From: an uncultured Eubacteriales bacterium
GTDB taxonomy: Bacteria > Bacillota > Clostridia > Oscillospirales > CAG-272
Assembly: GCA_900549725.1 (NCBI GenBank)
Contig: URPL01000001.1
Span: 1-64,000, forward strand
Reading direction: 5' to 3'
Length of the DNA stretch: 64,000 bases
Shown here piece after piece: positions 8,658 to 18,039 of the stretch. Position 1 is the first letter of the stretch. Each line of letters opens with the position of its first letter. The notes under the pieces were generated by a model. That model had not been told where the DNA came from. It saw nothing but the letters and a program-made list of their open reading frames with translations, and searched no databases. The translations under genes were made by a program, and so were the position numbers.

Positions 8658-9407
8658 CTAAAGCGGCCGCTTGCAAACGGCGCCGTAGGCGCGGGGATAC
8701 TGCGCGGGGGTCGTTTTTGTTTTTGCAATGCAGAGCACATGGCGCTCGGCAGAGGCGTCTTTGTCGTCGGCAGGCAGGAAATCGTCGATCAGGGCGAGGG
8801 GCACATCCTTTTGCAGCGCCCCGCCCAGCAGCGCGGCGCCCTTTTCGGCCTCTTGCCATTCCTGCGCCGCTTTTGCGCCTTTGAGCGCCAAAAACACGCC
8901 GCCCGTGCGGCACAGCGGCAGGCAGAGCTCGCATAGAATATTCAGGCGGGAGACTGCCCTTGCGCAGACGCAGTCAAACCGCTCGCGGAAAAGCGGATCT
9001 TTTCCGAGCGCTTCCGCCCGCGCCGCCTTCACGGAGACATTCGGCAGAGAAAGCGCTGCGGCAGCCGCCTTGACAAATGCCATGCGCTTTGCCGTGGAAT
9101 CCACGGCGAGAATGCGCAGATCCTCCCGCAGAATCGCAAGCGGCAGGGTGGGAAAGCCGCCGCCCGCGCCGACATCGCAAACGCGCGCCCCCTGCGGAAA
9201 ATACGGGGCGGCAAGCGCGATATCGACGAAATGGCGAAGAATCACATCATGCATTTCTTTCACGGCGGTGAGATTCATATGCGCGCCCTGCTCCCGCAGC
9301 AGGGAAAACAGCGCAAAAAAGGCATCGCTTTGTGCCGCGGTCGGCTCCGCGAGGCCGTTTGCCGCAAATGCGCGGCAAAGCGCTTGCGAAAATTCCGCGC
9401 CGCTCAT
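8658..9407 (-). CDS. rsmG: 16S rRNA (guanine-527-N7)-methyltransferase RsmG
   Basis: A 249-residue Rossmann-fold methyltransferase. The SAM-binding motif VCDVGAGGGFPTLPLAI and the downstream ILAVDSTAKRMAFV are the GidB/RsmG signatures. It methylates G527 of 16S rRNA, next to the streptomycin site. The ATG at 9407 is chosen over a GTG nine bases earlier because AGGTGG precedes it and it forms an ATGA overlap with the stop of the membrane-protein gene upstream. Confidence 0.95.
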   Translation of the reverse strand: MSGAEFSQALCRAFAANGLAEPTAAQSDAFFALFSLLREQGAHMNLTAVKEMHDVILRHFVDIALAAPYFPQGARVCDVGAGGGFPTLPLAILREDLRILAVDSTAKRMAFVKAAAAALSLPNVSVKAARAEALGKDPLFRERFDCVCARAVSRLNILCELCLPLCRTGGVFLALKGAKAAQEWQEAEKGAALLGGALQKDVPLALIDDFLPADDKDASAERHVLCIAKTKTTPAQYPRAYGAVCKRPL

Positions 9408-9844
9408 TTGGGCCACCTCAAAAACGCTGCGGCTTTTTTGCCGGGATAAAACGGGGCGGTTTCGCTCTCATAGAGAAAATAAACGGCATAATCCAGTAAA
9501 ATCGCAAAAAGCATCGGCACCAAAAACCACAGCATAACGCGGCCGATTTTTTTGCGCTTGATATCGGAGGCGACAAACGCCTCTTTCTTCTCCCGCGACC
9601 ACTCCTTCGGCAGATTTGCCGCCTTGACGGGCTTTGCGTCAAGCCCGCGGTTCACAATGAAAAAGGCGACGAAAAGCAGCGCTGCGGCGCCGCCGTTGAA
9701 ATACATAATCGGCGGAAAAAACGGCAAAATCAGCCGATAGAGAATAAAATAACCGACGATGAGCAAAAACATCAGCAGGGCTTTCCATACGGGAAAGCGC
9801 CGCTTTTTTCCCTCGGCTGCGCCGGGCGCTTGCTTTTGTTTCAT
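9404..9844 (-). CDS. Small integral membrane protein of unknown function
   Basis: A 146-residue protein with a basic N-terminus and three predicted membrane helices (about 20-42, 48-65 and 103-127). A charged cytosolic loop, KEWSREKKEAFVASDIKRKK, lies between the second and third. No family is recognised. It overlaps both neighbours by 4 nt (ATGA): its start with the hemW stop and its stop with the rsmG start. It is therefore translated as part of the lepA-hemW-rsmG unit, but its position says little about function. Confidence 0.75.
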   Translation of the reverse strand: MKQKQAPGAAEGKKRRFPVWKALLMFLLIVGYFILYRLILPFFPPIMYFNGGAAALLFVAFFIVNRGLDAKPVKAANLPKEWSREKKEAFVASDIKRKKIGRVMLWFLVPMLFAILLDYAVYFLYESETAPFYPGKKAAAFLRWPK

Positions 9845-11058
9845 CGGGCGGGGCTGCCTTTCTTTGCGGCATCGGCGCTGCCGGGCAGAAGCGATGCCAG
9901 AATGGTGTTGCTGACAAACATGCCCTTGGGCGTCAGCGCGTAGCGGCCGTTTTCATGCTTCATAAATCCGTGCTTTATGTAAAGCTCGCATTTTTTGCCG
10001 AACACCGCTTCAAAGTCGCCTCCGAAGCGCGCCTTAAAATCGGCGGGGTCGATGCCCTCGCACAGGCGCAGCCGCAGCATGATATATTCGGTCAGGGCGC
10101 CGCGGCGGTCGATATGCTCGTTTTCGCTGAGCATATCGGCGGGCAGCTGCTTTGGTTTGCCCTTCATAATTTCAATATATTGCGCCGTGTCCTTGACAAT
10201 GCCGAAGCGCCGCGCCGCAAAATAGGAATGGGCGCCCGGGCCGAACCCGAGATATTCCTCGCTGTGCCAATAGCGCAGGTTATGGCGGCATTCGAAGCCG
10301 GGGCGCGCAAAGTTGGAAATCTCATATTGCGCATAGCCGTTGTCGGCAAGATAGGCAATTGCCGCTTCGTACATGCCGTATTCTTCGTTTTCGCTCGGCA
10401 GGGCAAGCTGCGCGCGTTTGCGCCACAGCGGCGTGCCCTCTTCAAGGATCAGATTATAAAGGGAGATATGCTCCGGGGAGAGGGAAACCGCATAGGAAAG
10501 CGTTTCAAGCAGTGAGCTTTCGGTCTGCCCGGGAATGCCGAACATCACATCGATATTGATATTGTCAAATCCGGCGTCGCGCGCCTGCAAAAAGCTTTCT
10601 TCAAATTCTTCCTTTGTGTGAATACGGCCGAGCGCGCGCAGCTCCGCCTCATCGGCGCTTTGCAGCCCGATGGAAATGCGGTTGACCCCCGCGCGGCGCA
10701 GGCGGCGCAGCGTTTTATAATCGGAGGTGGCAGGGTTCATTTCCACGGTGAACTCCATGTTTTCCGATTCATAATAATCGTCTTTGATCTCATTGACGAC
10801 GGAAAGCAGGAGCTTTGGGCAAAGGGCGGTGGGCGTGCCGCCGCCGATAAAGACGGAATCGATGTTGTAATCCGACACCTTATCGCTCACCATGCGCAGA
10901 TGATAGCGCAGGGCTTTGCAATATTGCTTCATCTCATCGCTTTTTCCGTCGTCGCCCTGGCGGTCGGTGGAATAAAAATCGCAATAGGCGCATTTGTGGC
11001 GGCAAAAGGGAATGTGGACATACAGTCCGAGCGTTTCGTAGATTTTCTTTTCTTTCAT
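9841..11058 (-). CDS. hemW: Radical SAM heme chaperone HemW
   Basis: A 405-residue radical SAM protein of the HemW (coproporphyrinogen-oxidase-like) family. The 4Fe-4S motif is HIPFCRHKCAYCDFYS near the N-terminus; the GGGTPT SAM segment and the C-terminal HemN-type winged domain (ALTPKGMFVSNTI) are present. HemW inserts heme into target proteins, whereas true HemN has an extra Cys in CxxxCxxCxC. That fourth Cys is Phe here, supporting HemW. The frame has an earlier ATG at 11097 overlapping lepA, but the ATG at 11058 has the better ribosome site (GGAAAGGA) and length. It is the gene after lepA, as often seen in Firmicutes. Confidence 0.9.
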   Translation of the reverse strand: MKEKKIYETLGLYVHIPFCRHKCAYCDFYSTDRQGDDGKSDEMKQYCKALRYHLRMVSDKVSDYNIDSVFIGGGTPTALCPKLLLSVVNEIKDDYYESENMEFTVEMNPATSDYKTLRRLRRAGVNRISIGLQSADEAELRALGRIHTKEEFEESFLQARDAGFDNINIDVMFGIPGQTESSLLETLSYAVSLSPEHISLYNLILEEGTPLWRKRAQLALPSENEEYGMYEAAIAYLADNGYAQYEISNFARPGFECRHNLRYWHSEEYLGFGPGAHSYFAARRFGIVKDTAQYIEIMKGKPKQLPADMLSENEHIDRRGALTEYIMLRLRLCEGIDPADFKARFGGDFEAVFGKKCELYIKHGFMKHENGRYALTPKGMFVSNTILASLLPGSADAAKKGSPAR

Positions 11059-11089
11059 AAAGCAAACTCGTCCTTTCCTGTGCTGTGCA

Positions 11090-12895
11090 TCATTCATCCA
11101 ATTTCAAAACAGCCATGAACGCTTCCTGCGGCACCTCGACCGAGCCGAATTTGCGCATGCGTTTTTTGCCTTCTTTTTGCTTTTCCAGGAGCTTTTTCTT
11201 ACGGGTGATATCGCCGCCGTAACACTTGGCAAGCACATCCTTGCGCATGGCTTTGACGGTCTCGCGCGCAATGATCTTGCCGCCGATGGCAGCCTGCACG
11301 GGAATCTCAAAGAGCTGGCGCGGAATGTTTTCCTTTAATTTTTCGCACATTTTTCTTGCCCGCGCATAGGCATTGTCTGCAAAGATGATAAAGGAGAGCG
11401 CATCCACCTGCTCGCCGGCAAGCAGAATATCAAGCTTGACAAGGTTTGACTTTTCATAGCCGCACAGCTCATAGTCAAGAGAGGCATACCCGCGGGAGCG
11501 GCTTTTCAGGGCATCGAAAAAGTCGTAGATAATTTCGTTCAGCGGAAGGCGGTAGTGCAGCTCCGCACGGTCCGCGTCCACATATTTCATATCGACAAAT
11601 ACGCCGCGCCGATCCTGGCAGAGCTCCATGATGCCGCCGACATATTCCGTCGGGGTGATGATCGTGCCGCGGATCATCGGCTCGCGCGCCTCCGCAATTT
11701 CATCGGGGGAGGGGAAATTGAGCGGGTTGTCGATATGCACGACCTCGCCACAGCGCAGCTTCAGCTCATAGATAACGCTCGGGGCGGTGGTGATGAGGTC
11801 CAGATCAAATTCGCGCTCCAGCCGCTCTTCGATGATCTCCATATGCAAAAGCCCCAAAAAGCCGCAGCGGAAGCCGAATCCGAGCGCCGCCGAGGTCTCC
11901 TGCTCATAGGTGAGAGAGGCATCGTTGAGCTGCAGCTTTTCCAGTGCTTCGCGCAGATCGGTATATTTTGAGCCGTCGGCGGGGTAAATGCCGGAGAACA
12001 CCATGGGCTGCGCCTGCTTGAAGCCGGGCAGAGCCGTTTTGCAGGGGGTATCGCACAGGGTGACGGTATCGCCCACGCGCGTATCCCGCACGCTTTTGAT
12101 GGAGGCGGTCAGATATCCGACCTCGCCGGCGCCAAGGCTCTTCTGCGGCACAAGGCCGAATGCGCCCATGGCGCCGACCTCCACGATTTCGAATTCCGCG
12201 CCCGTGTGCATCATGCGAATGCGGTCGCCCGCGCGCACGGTGCCGTCAAAGATGCGCACCTCAACCACAACGCCGAGATAGGAATCATAATACGAATCAA
12301 AGATCAAAGCGCGCAGCGGTGCCGTTTCGTCTCCGCCCGGGGCGGGGATATCGGTGATGATATGCTCCAGCACATCGCCGATGTTGGTGCCTGCCTTGGC
12401 GCTGACACAGGGGCAGCCCTGCGCGGGAATGCCGATCACATCCTCGATTTCTTTCTGCACGCGCTCCGCATCGGCGCTGGGCAGATCGATTTTGTTGATC
12501 ACGGGCAGAATTTCAAGATTGTTGTCAACGGCGAGATAGGCGTTTGCCAATGTCTGCGCCTCGATGCCCTGCGTTGCATCCACCACCAAAATCGCGCCCT
12601 CGCATGCCTGCAGGGAGCGGGAAACCTCATAGTTAAAATCGACATGGCCGGGGGTATCGATGAGGTTGAGCTCATACTGCTGCCCGTCCTTTGCCCGATA
12701 ATTCATTTTCACCGCGCGCGCCTTGATAGTGATGCCGCGCTCGCGCTCAATGTCCATATTATCCAGCAGCTGCTCTTCCATATCCCGCGCGGTGACGGAA
12801 TCGGTCAGCTCCAAAAGGCGATCTGCCAGGGTCGATTTGCCGTGGTCGATATGCGCGATGATGGAAAAATTGCGAATATGTTCTCTGTCCGCCAT
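11090..12895 (-). CDS. lepA: Elongation factor 4 (LepA) back-translocating GTPase
   Basis: A 601-residue translational GTPase. G1 (AHIDHGKST), G3 (DTPGH) and G4 (NKID) are all present, and the LepA-specific C-terminal domain ends in GKKRMRKFGSVEVPQEAFMAVL. EF4 binds stalled or mistranslocated ribosomes. The frame is open about 70 codons further upstream, but MADREHIRNFSIIAHIDHG at 12895 is the family N-terminus. A consensus promoter lies 125 nt upstream. hemW overlaps or follows immediately, so they form one unit. Confidence 0.97.
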   Translation of the reverse strand: MADREHIRNFSIIAHIDHGKSTLADRLLELTDSVTARDMEEQLLDNMDIERERGITIKARAVKMNYRAKDGQQYELNLIDTPGHVDFNYEVSRSLQACEGAILVVDATQGIEAQTLANAYLAVDNNLEILPVINKIDLPSADAERVQKEIEDVIGIPAQGCPCVSAKAGTNIGDVLEHIITDIPAPGGDETAPLRALIFDSYYDSYLGVVVEVRIFDGTVRAGDRIRMMHTGAEFEIVEVGAMGAFGLVPQKSLGAGEVGYLTASIKSVRDTRVGDTVTLCDTPCKTALPGFKQAQPMVFSGIYPADGSKYTDLREALEKLQLNDASLTYEQETSAALGFGFRCGFLGLLHMEIIEERLEREFDLDLITTAPSVIYELKLRCGEVVHIDNPLNFPSPDEIAEAREPMIRGTIITPTEYVGGIMELCQDRRGVFVDMKYVDADRAELHYRLPLNEIIYDFFDALKSRSRGYASLDYELCGYEKSNLVKLDILLAGEQVDALSFIIFADNAYARARKMCEKLKENIPRQLFEIPVQAAIGGKIIARETVKAMRKDVLAKCYGGDITRKKKLLEKQKEGKKRMRKFGSVEVPQEAFMAVLKLDE

Positions 12896-13019
12896 AGGCT
12901 TTCTTTGTTCCTTTTTCGTGCGATTTTTAAGCAAGTGCAGGGGGCTTTTTCCCGCCGCCGGCTTTGCGCGGCACGGCGCGGGGGCATGCGCAGTCAAAAA
13001 AGCCCTATCATACCTACAT

Positions 13020-13048
13020 ATTATACCGCAGGCAGTAAAATTTTTCAA
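13020..13048 (-). promoter_or_regulatory. Sigma-70-type promoter of lepA
   Basis: On the minus strand, TTGAAA (13048-13043) and TATAAT (13025-13020) are separated by exactly 17 nt. It faces lepA, giving a leader of roughly 120 nt. Nothing else on that strand lies between it and the gene. Confidence 0.75.
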
Positions 13049-13096
13049 GACTTCGCCGCGGTTTTCCCGCGTTTTATTTGCGCGATATAAAAAAAC

Positions 13097-13121
13097 ACGC
13101 ACAACCGTGGCGGTTGTGCGT
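13097..13121 (-). terminator. Intrinsic terminator after the NagD-like gene
   Basis: A perfect 10-bp stem, ACGCACAACC/GGTTGTGCGT, with a 5-nt loop, followed on the minus strand by G and seven T residues. It separates the NagD-like gene from the lepA promoter just downstream. Confidence 0.9.
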
Positions 13122-13156
13122 ATTTTCGCTGTATGTTTCGGGAAGGCGCGAAACGG

Positions 13157-13969
13157 TCAGGCGTTTGCGGCGCGCTGCGCGGCGTCCAGCTTTACAATAT
13201 CGCCCACGCCGTCTAAAATCATGGTCGGGCGGTAGGCATAGGTGTCAACCGTTGCGCGGGTGGAGCAGCCGCTGAGCACCAAAACAGTGTCAACGCCGGT
13301 CTCGGTGCCTGAGACGATATCGGTATCCATGCGGTCGCCCACAAGGACGGCGTCCTCGCTGTGGCAGCCGAGCAAATGAAGACCCGTGCGCATCATCAGA
13401 GGATTCGGCTTGCCGCAATAATATGCCTGCTTGCCCGTCGCAAGCTCAATGGGGGCGGTCAGGGCGCGGCAGGCGGGCGCAATGCCGTGCTCAATGGGGC
13501 CGGAGACATCGGAGTTTGCACCGATGAGCTTTGCGCCTTTCATCACAAGGTTGACGGCCTTGGTGAGCGTATCCAGCGAATACGCCTTGCCCTCGCCGAT
13601 GACGACATAATCCGGGTTGACATCGTTCATGGTGATGCCGGCGTCATACAGCGCATTGAACAGCCCCGCCTCGCCGATGGCATATACGGAGCAGCCGGGT
13701 GACTGGCGGCGCAGAAATTTCGCCGTGGCAAGGGCGCTGGTATAAAAATGCTCCTCGGGCACATCCAGCCCCATGCGGTAAAGCTTTTGCCGCAGCTCGC
13801 GCGGGGTATAGCTTGAGTTATTGGTCAAAAACAGATATTCTTTTCCCTGTGCCTGCAGCCAGTTGACAAATTCCGTCACGCCGGGAAGCAGGATATTTCC
13901 GTGGTAGATGACGCCGTCCATATCGCACAGGAAGCCCTTTTTTTCGTTGAAAATAATTTCATGATCCAT
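13157..13969 (-). CDS. HAD-IIA family phosphatase (NagD/AraL-like)
   Basis: A 270-residue HAD superfamily hydrolase. Motif I is CDMDGVIYHG (nucleophile and acid Asp), motif II is FLTNNSS, the C2 cap is of the NagD type, and motif IV is VLVGDRMDTDI. These enzymes dephosphorylate small sugar phosphates or nucleotides in the cytoplasm; Bacillus relatives act as broad-range housekeeping phosphatases. The ATG at 13969 has AAGGAGAAAC upstream. It ends at a strong terminator and may be co-transcribed with mscL 39 nt upstream. Confidence 0.9.
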   Translation of the reverse strand: MDHEIIFNEKKGFLCDMDGVIYHGNILLPGVTEFVNWLQAQGKEYLFLTNNSSYTPRELRQKLYRMGLDVPEEHFYTSALATAKFLRRQSPGCSVYAIGEAGLFNALYDAGITMNDVNPDYVVIGEGKAYSLDTLTKAVNLVMKGAKLIGANSDVSGPIEHGIAPACRALTAPIELATGKQAYYCGKPNPLMMRTGLHLLGCHSEDAVLVGDRMDTDIVSGTETGVDTVLVLSGCSTRATVDTYAYRPTMILDGVGDIVKLDAAQRAANA

Positions 13970-14008
13970 ATTGTTTCTCCTTGTTTGTAAAACGGATGAA
14001 GGCTGCGG

Positions 14009-14521
14009 TTATTCCTTTTGTGTCTCGTCGGTTTCGCCCGGGGCGCCGGTTTTTGCCGCCAGAAGATCGCGGATTTCCGTCAAAAGAAGCTCTTCCCTGG
14101 TGGGCTCCGCCTCTTTTTCCTCCTCTTCTTTTTCTTCTTCCTCTTTTTTCTGCTTTTCAAGCTTTGCGCGTACGGTATTGAAGGTTTTGACGATCAGAAA
14201 AACGACCAGGGAAACCAGCAGAAAGTCGATCACGGCGGTGAGAAATGTGCCGATTCCGATCACAACCGCTTCGCGCGTGACGACATCGCCGTCCGTCTGT
14301 GCGGGAAGGAGCGTGATATTGAGCGCTGCAAGATCGATCTTCCCGAGCACCGCGCCGATGAGCGGCATAAAGACATCGTTGACAAGACTTGTTGTGATTT
14401 TGCCGAATGCGCTTGCGATGATCACGCCGATCGCCATATCCAGCACATTGCCGCGGGAAATGAATTCGCGGAACTCGGCAAAAATGGATTTCTTTTTCTC
14501 GGATTTGTCTTTTTTGCTCAT
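14009..14521 (-). CDS. mscL: Large-conductance mechanosensitive channel MscL
   Basis: A 170-residue MscL. The signature EFREFISRGNVLDMAIGVIIASAFGKI forms the N-terminal amphipathic helix and TM1, and TM2 is AVIDFLLVSLVVFLIVKTFN. The C-terminal helical bundle is extended by a Lys/Glu-rich stretch (KKEEEEKEEEEKEAEP), longer than in most MscL proteins. The homopentamer opens under membrane tension to release solutes during osmotic downshock. The ATG at 14521 has AGGAGG eight bases upstream; the frame also runs 11 codons further back without a ribosome site. Confidence 0.96.
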   Translation of the reverse strand: MSKKDKSEKKKSIFAEFREFISRGNVLDMAIGVIIASAFGKITTSLVNDVFMPLIGAVLGKIDLAALNITLLPAQTDGDVVTREAVVIGIGTFLTAVIDFLLVSLVVFLIVKTFNTVRAKLEKQKKEEEEKEEEEKEAEPTREELLLTEIRDLLAAKTGAPGETDETQKE

Positions 14522-14609
14522 GGGAGCCCCTCCTGTCATTCTCTCGGATTTCAAAAGCGCGAAAGCGCCGACGATTCTGCTTTAATGATAGCCTGTTTTT
14601 CGGCGGCTG

Positions 14610-15371
14610 TCAAGCGCGCGGAGCTTGCCGCGGCTCGTTTTTTGCGGCGCGCACTGCTTTTTTCGCGCGCAGAATATCGCGCAGCATCAAAAAAGCATCG
14701 GAGAACAGATGCACGCGGCTGCGGCGCCCGAGCGACGCATCGCTGCGCTCGATGCAGACGGGGTATTCCTTAATTTCGGCGCCGCGCGCCCGGGCAAGCA
14801 GTAAAATCTCGGTATCAAATCCGAATCCGCACAGAGAGGCCTGTGAAAAAACGGCGCGCGCCGTATCGCCCCGGAAGCATTTCAGCCCGGTTTGCACATC
14901 GCTTTGACGCAGCCCGCTGAGCATGCGGCAGAAAAGGAGAAAGGCACGGGAGAAAAGGCGGCGCAAAGCGCCGTATCCCGCATAGCCGTTTTTATGCTTT
15001 GCGCGGCTGCCGACGGTGACGGCGGCGCCGCTTTTGCGGTGAAAGCGCAAGAGCGCGACCGGCTGTGCGGTGCCGTATGCCAGATCGCAGTCGGTAAAGA
15101 GCATATCGTCTCCCGTTGCGGCAAGCATGCCGCGGCGCACGGCGGCGCCTTTTCCCATATTGCGCGGGGCGCGCACAAGGCGCACGCGCGCATCGCCGGC
15201 GGCAAGGCGGGCGATTTTTTCGGCGCTGTCGTCGGTGGAGCCGTCGTCGGAAAAAATCAGCTCAAACGGCTCTTTCGGGAAAGCGTCGGAAAAGGCCGAG
15301 AGCAGCTCCTGCGCGGTCTTTTCGCATAAGGAGCTTTCGTTATACATCGGGATGATAATGCTGAAGGACAC
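14610..15371 (-). CDS. Family 2 glycosyltransferase (dolichyl/undecaprenyl-phosphate glucosyltransferase-like)
   Basis: A 253-residue GT-A fold enzyme. It starts SFSIIIPMYNESS; the nucleotide-sugar site includes FSDDGSTDDS, and the DxD-type metal site is FTDCDLAYGT. The NMGKGAAVRRGM segment and late QTGLKCFRGD match DPG-synthase-like enzymes that load a sugar onto a polyprenyl phosphate. It has no C-terminal membrane helix, so it is peripheral. The start is a GTG at 15371 with GGAGGCGCGCC before it. It stands alone between mscL and the HD gene. Confidence 0.85.
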   Translation of the reverse strand: MSFSIIIPMYNESSLCEKTAQELLSAFSDAFPKEPFELIFSDDGSTDDSAEKIARLAAGDARVRLVRAPRNMGKGAAVRRGMLAATGDDMLFTDCDLAYGTAQPVALLRFHRKSGAAVTVGSRAKHKNGYAGYGALRRLFSRAFLLFCRMLSGLRQSDVQTGLKCFRGDTARAVFSQASLCGFGFDTEILLLARARGAEIKEYPVCIERSDASLGRRSRVHLFSDAFLMLRDILRAKKAVRAAKNEPRQAPRA

Positions 15372-15431
15372 GGCGCGCCTCCTTTCTTTTTGATTTTGGG
15401 GCTGCCTGCGCGGGGGGCGATGCGGTGCAGA

Positions 15432-16019
15432 TCAGCTGCGGTTCTCGAGAAAATACGATGCTTCCAAATCCGCCGTGGAAACGGCGATGCAAAGCGGAAA
15501 CTTTTCATAGGCATCGCCCACAAGGCGAGCCTCGTCCGAGGCGGAAAAGCCCATATGAAAACGAATGGCAAACGCCTCTTCGCGGCTCAGGCGCAGAAAG
15601 CCGCTGATGATATAAACGCTTTTTTCGCCGTGCCCGTAGGGCATGGGGTCGGAATATTCAAAGGAGGGCACCTTTTTCCAGGCGCCGTGCTCGTCCTTGA
15701 CATTGCGGAACGAGGGCTTATAACAGTTGACCTTGCAAAGATCATGCAAAAGGGAAACGATGGCGACGGTTTCCGCGCTCGGGGCAAGACCGTAGACCTC
15801 CTTGACGCGCTGCCGCGCAAGATAATCGCAAAGGCATTCATAGACATTGATCGAATGCTCGCAAAGCCCGCCTTCATAGGAGCCGTGAAAGCGCGTGGAA
15901 GCGGGGGCGGTGAAAAAGTCGCTGGCGGGGGAGCAAAGCCAGTCCAGCAGCTTGTCCGCGCCCTCACGATGAATGTTTTCCCGATAGATTTGAATGAATT
16001 TTTCTTTCAGCTCGCTCAT
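15432..16019 (-). CDS. HD-domain hydrolase
   Basis: A 195-residue HD-superfamily protein. The metal residues are the His in HSINVYECL and the HD pair in LLHDLCKVN, with a later HGEKS and a final Asp (STADLEA). The arrangement fits YfbR/YpgQ-type phosphohydrolases. Related small proteins are annotated as hydrolases of nucleotides; the substrate here is unknown. The ATG at 16019 overlaps the stop of the YgiQ gene by 4 nt (ATGA), so it is coupled to it. Confidence 0.8.
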   Translation of the reverse strand: MSELKEKFIQIYRENIHREGADKLLDWLCSPASDFFTAPASTRFHGSYEGGLCEHSINVYECLCDYLARQRVKEVYGLAPSAETVAIVSLLHDLCKVNCYKPSFRNVKDEHGAWKKVPSFEYSDPMPYGHGEKSVYIISGFLRLSREEAFAIRFHMGFSASDEARLVGDAYEKFPLCIAVSTADLEASYFLENRS

Positions 16020-17974
16020 TTGCGTCCTCCTTTTTGCCGGCTGCGGCTCTTCTTTTGCCCGTTTTGGCGCAGCGGCGCGTTTGCCGCGGCACCGTGCTGT
16101 TTACGGTTGTTTTTTTGCGCGCCGCGCGGTTTTTTCCCCTGCCGCTCGGCGCTTTGCGGCGAGGCATGCTGCTCCCGCGCGGGGGGCACAAGGCAGTCCT
16201 TTCCATGCCCGATGAGGTCTTCCCGCCCGCAAAGGTGCAGCGCTTTGCGCACCAGGGGTTGATTCTTGGGGTTATGCGGCTGCAGCAGCGCCCGCTGCAG
16301 CTGCTTTTCCTCGCGGCTTTTCGGCACAAACACCTCTTTGCCCGTAAACGGGTCGATCCCGGTATAAAACATCACGGTAGAGGCGGTGCCGGGAGTGGGA
16401 TAAAAATCCTGTACCTGCTCCGGGTCGCATCCCCATTTTTTGATATGCTGCGCAAGGCTGACGGCGTCCGCAAGCGTTGAGCCGGGATGCGAGGACATCA
16501 GATAAGGCACAAGGTATTGCTTCAGCCCCGCCGCTTCGCACAGCGCGTAATACTGCGCGCGAAAGCGCTCGAATACGTGCACGGGCGGCTTGCCCATGCA
16601 GGCAAGCACCGCATCCGAGCAATGCTCCGGCGCAACACGCAGCTGCCCGGAAACATGGTCGCGCACCAGCTTTTTGAAAAAGGCTTTGCCGCTTTCGCTT
16701 TGATCGCAGAGCATATAATCAAAGCGCAGTCCGGAGCGGATAAATACTTTTTTCACGCCGGGCACCGCCTCCACCGCGCGCAAAAGGCGCAGGTATTCGC
16801 TGTGATCGGCGATGAGGTTTTTGCAGGGGGAGGGCGCGAGGCAATGGCGCGTTTTGCAAACGCCGTGCGTTTGCTGATAGGCGCAGCTCGGGCGGCGAAA
16901 ATTTGCCGTCGGCCCGCCTACATCGTGAATATAGCCCTTGAAATCGGGCAGAGCGCTCAGCGCGCGCACTTCTTCTACAACGCTTTCGATGCTGCGGGCG
17001 CGCACCTGCCGCCCCTGGTGATAGGCGATGGAGCAGAATGAGCAGCCGCCGAAGCACCCTCGGTTATGCGTGACGGAGAATTTGACCTCCGCAAGCGCGG
17101 GCACGCCGCCGTCCTTTGCATACATGGGGTGCCATGCCCGCTCATAGGGCAGCGCGTAGACGGCGTCGAGCTCTTTTTGCTCCAGCGGCGGCATGGGAGG
17201 GTTTTGCACGAGCATGCGGTCGCCGTAATATTCGATAACGGCGTCGGCATTTTGATGATCGGTGTTTTGATATTGCAGCAAAAATGCTTTGGCAACGGCG
17301 CGTTTGTCGGCGCGCAGCGTATCAAAGTCGGAGGCGCCCGCAACGGGGAAATGCACCCGATCTCCGCGCTTTCCCACCCAAACGGTGCCGCGGATATCGC
17401 GCAGCTTTTTGACGGGAATGCCGCGGTCGAGCAGATGCGCGATGCGGCGCAGAATATTTTCCCCCATGCCGTAGCTCAGAAGGTCGGCGCCGCTGTCAAT
17501 GAGAACGGAGGCGCGCAGGCGGTCGTCCCAATAATCGTAATGTGCAAAGCGGCGCAGAGAAGCCTCCAGCCCGCCTAAAATAATCGGCACATCGGGAAAG
17601 GCACGGCGGATACAGTTTGAATATACAATGCAGGCACGGTCCGGGCGAAGCCCTGTTTTTCCGCCGGGGGAATAATAATCATAGCTGCGGCGGCGCTTTG
17701 CCACGGTATAATGCGCAACCATGGAATCCAAATTTCCCGCGCTGACCAAAAAGCCGAGGCGGGGCCGCCCGAAGCTGCGGAAATCCGCATCGGTATCGGT
17801 GCGGGGCTGTGCCAAAACGGCAACGCGGAAGCCCTCCGCCTCCAGCACGCGGGTGATGATGGCGGCGCCGAAGGAGGAATGGTCGATATAGGCATCGCCG
17901 CTGACATAGACAAAATCGGGCGAATCCCACCCAAGCGCGCGCATCTCTTCCGCGCTCGCGGGCAAAAACGGCAT
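16016..17974 (-). CDS. YgiQ family radical SAM protein
   Basis: A 652-residue UPF0313/YgiQ protein. It begins MPFLPASAEEMRALGWDSPDFVYVSGDAYIDH, has an N-terminal cobalamin-binding-like region, and carries the radical SAM cluster motif CFGGCSFCSI near 310. DVGGPTANFRRPSC is a family signature. The Lys/Arg-rich low-complexity C-terminus (residues about 590-652) is typical and may bind RNA. The molecular reaction is not known. The ATG at 17974 has a perfect AAAGGAGG site and is preferred over a start 13 codons upstream. Confidence 0.92.
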   Translation of the reverse strand: MPFLPASAEEMRALGWDSPDFVYVSGDAYIDHSSFGAAIITRVLEAEGFRVAVLAQPRTDTDADFRSFGRPRLGFLVSAGNLDSMVAHYTVAKRRRSYDYYSPGGKTGLRPDRACIVYSNCIRRAFPDVPIILGGLEASLRRFAHYDYWDDRLRASVLIDSGADLLSYGMGENILRRIAHLLDRGIPVKKLRDIRGTVWVGKRGDRVHFPVAGASDFDTLRADKRAVAKAFLLQYQNTDHQNADAVIEYYGDRMLVQNPPMPPLEQKELDAVYALPYERAWHPMYAKDGGVPALAEVKFSVTHNRGCFGGCSFCSIAYHQGRQVRARSIESVVEEVRALSALPDFKGYIHDVGGPTANFRRPSCAYQQTHGVCKTRHCLAPSPCKNLIADHSEYLRLLRAVEAVPGVKKVFIRSGLRFDYMLCDQSESGKAFFKKLVRDHVSGQLRVAPEHCSDAVLACMGKPPVHVFERFRAQYYALCEAAGLKQYLVPYLMSSHPGSTLADAVSLAQHIKKWGCDPEQVQDFYPTPGTASTVMFYTGIDPFTGKEVFVPKSREEKQLQRALLQPHNPKNQPLVRKALHLCGREDLIGHGKDCLVPPAREQHASPQSAERQGKKPRGAQKNNRKQHGAAANAPLRQNGQKKSRSRQKGGRK

Positions 17975-18039
17975 CAAGACGACCTCCTTTCGCGGGAAAA
18001 GCAGAAAAATCAAGAGGGAAAACGGGAAAGAGAGGGCGT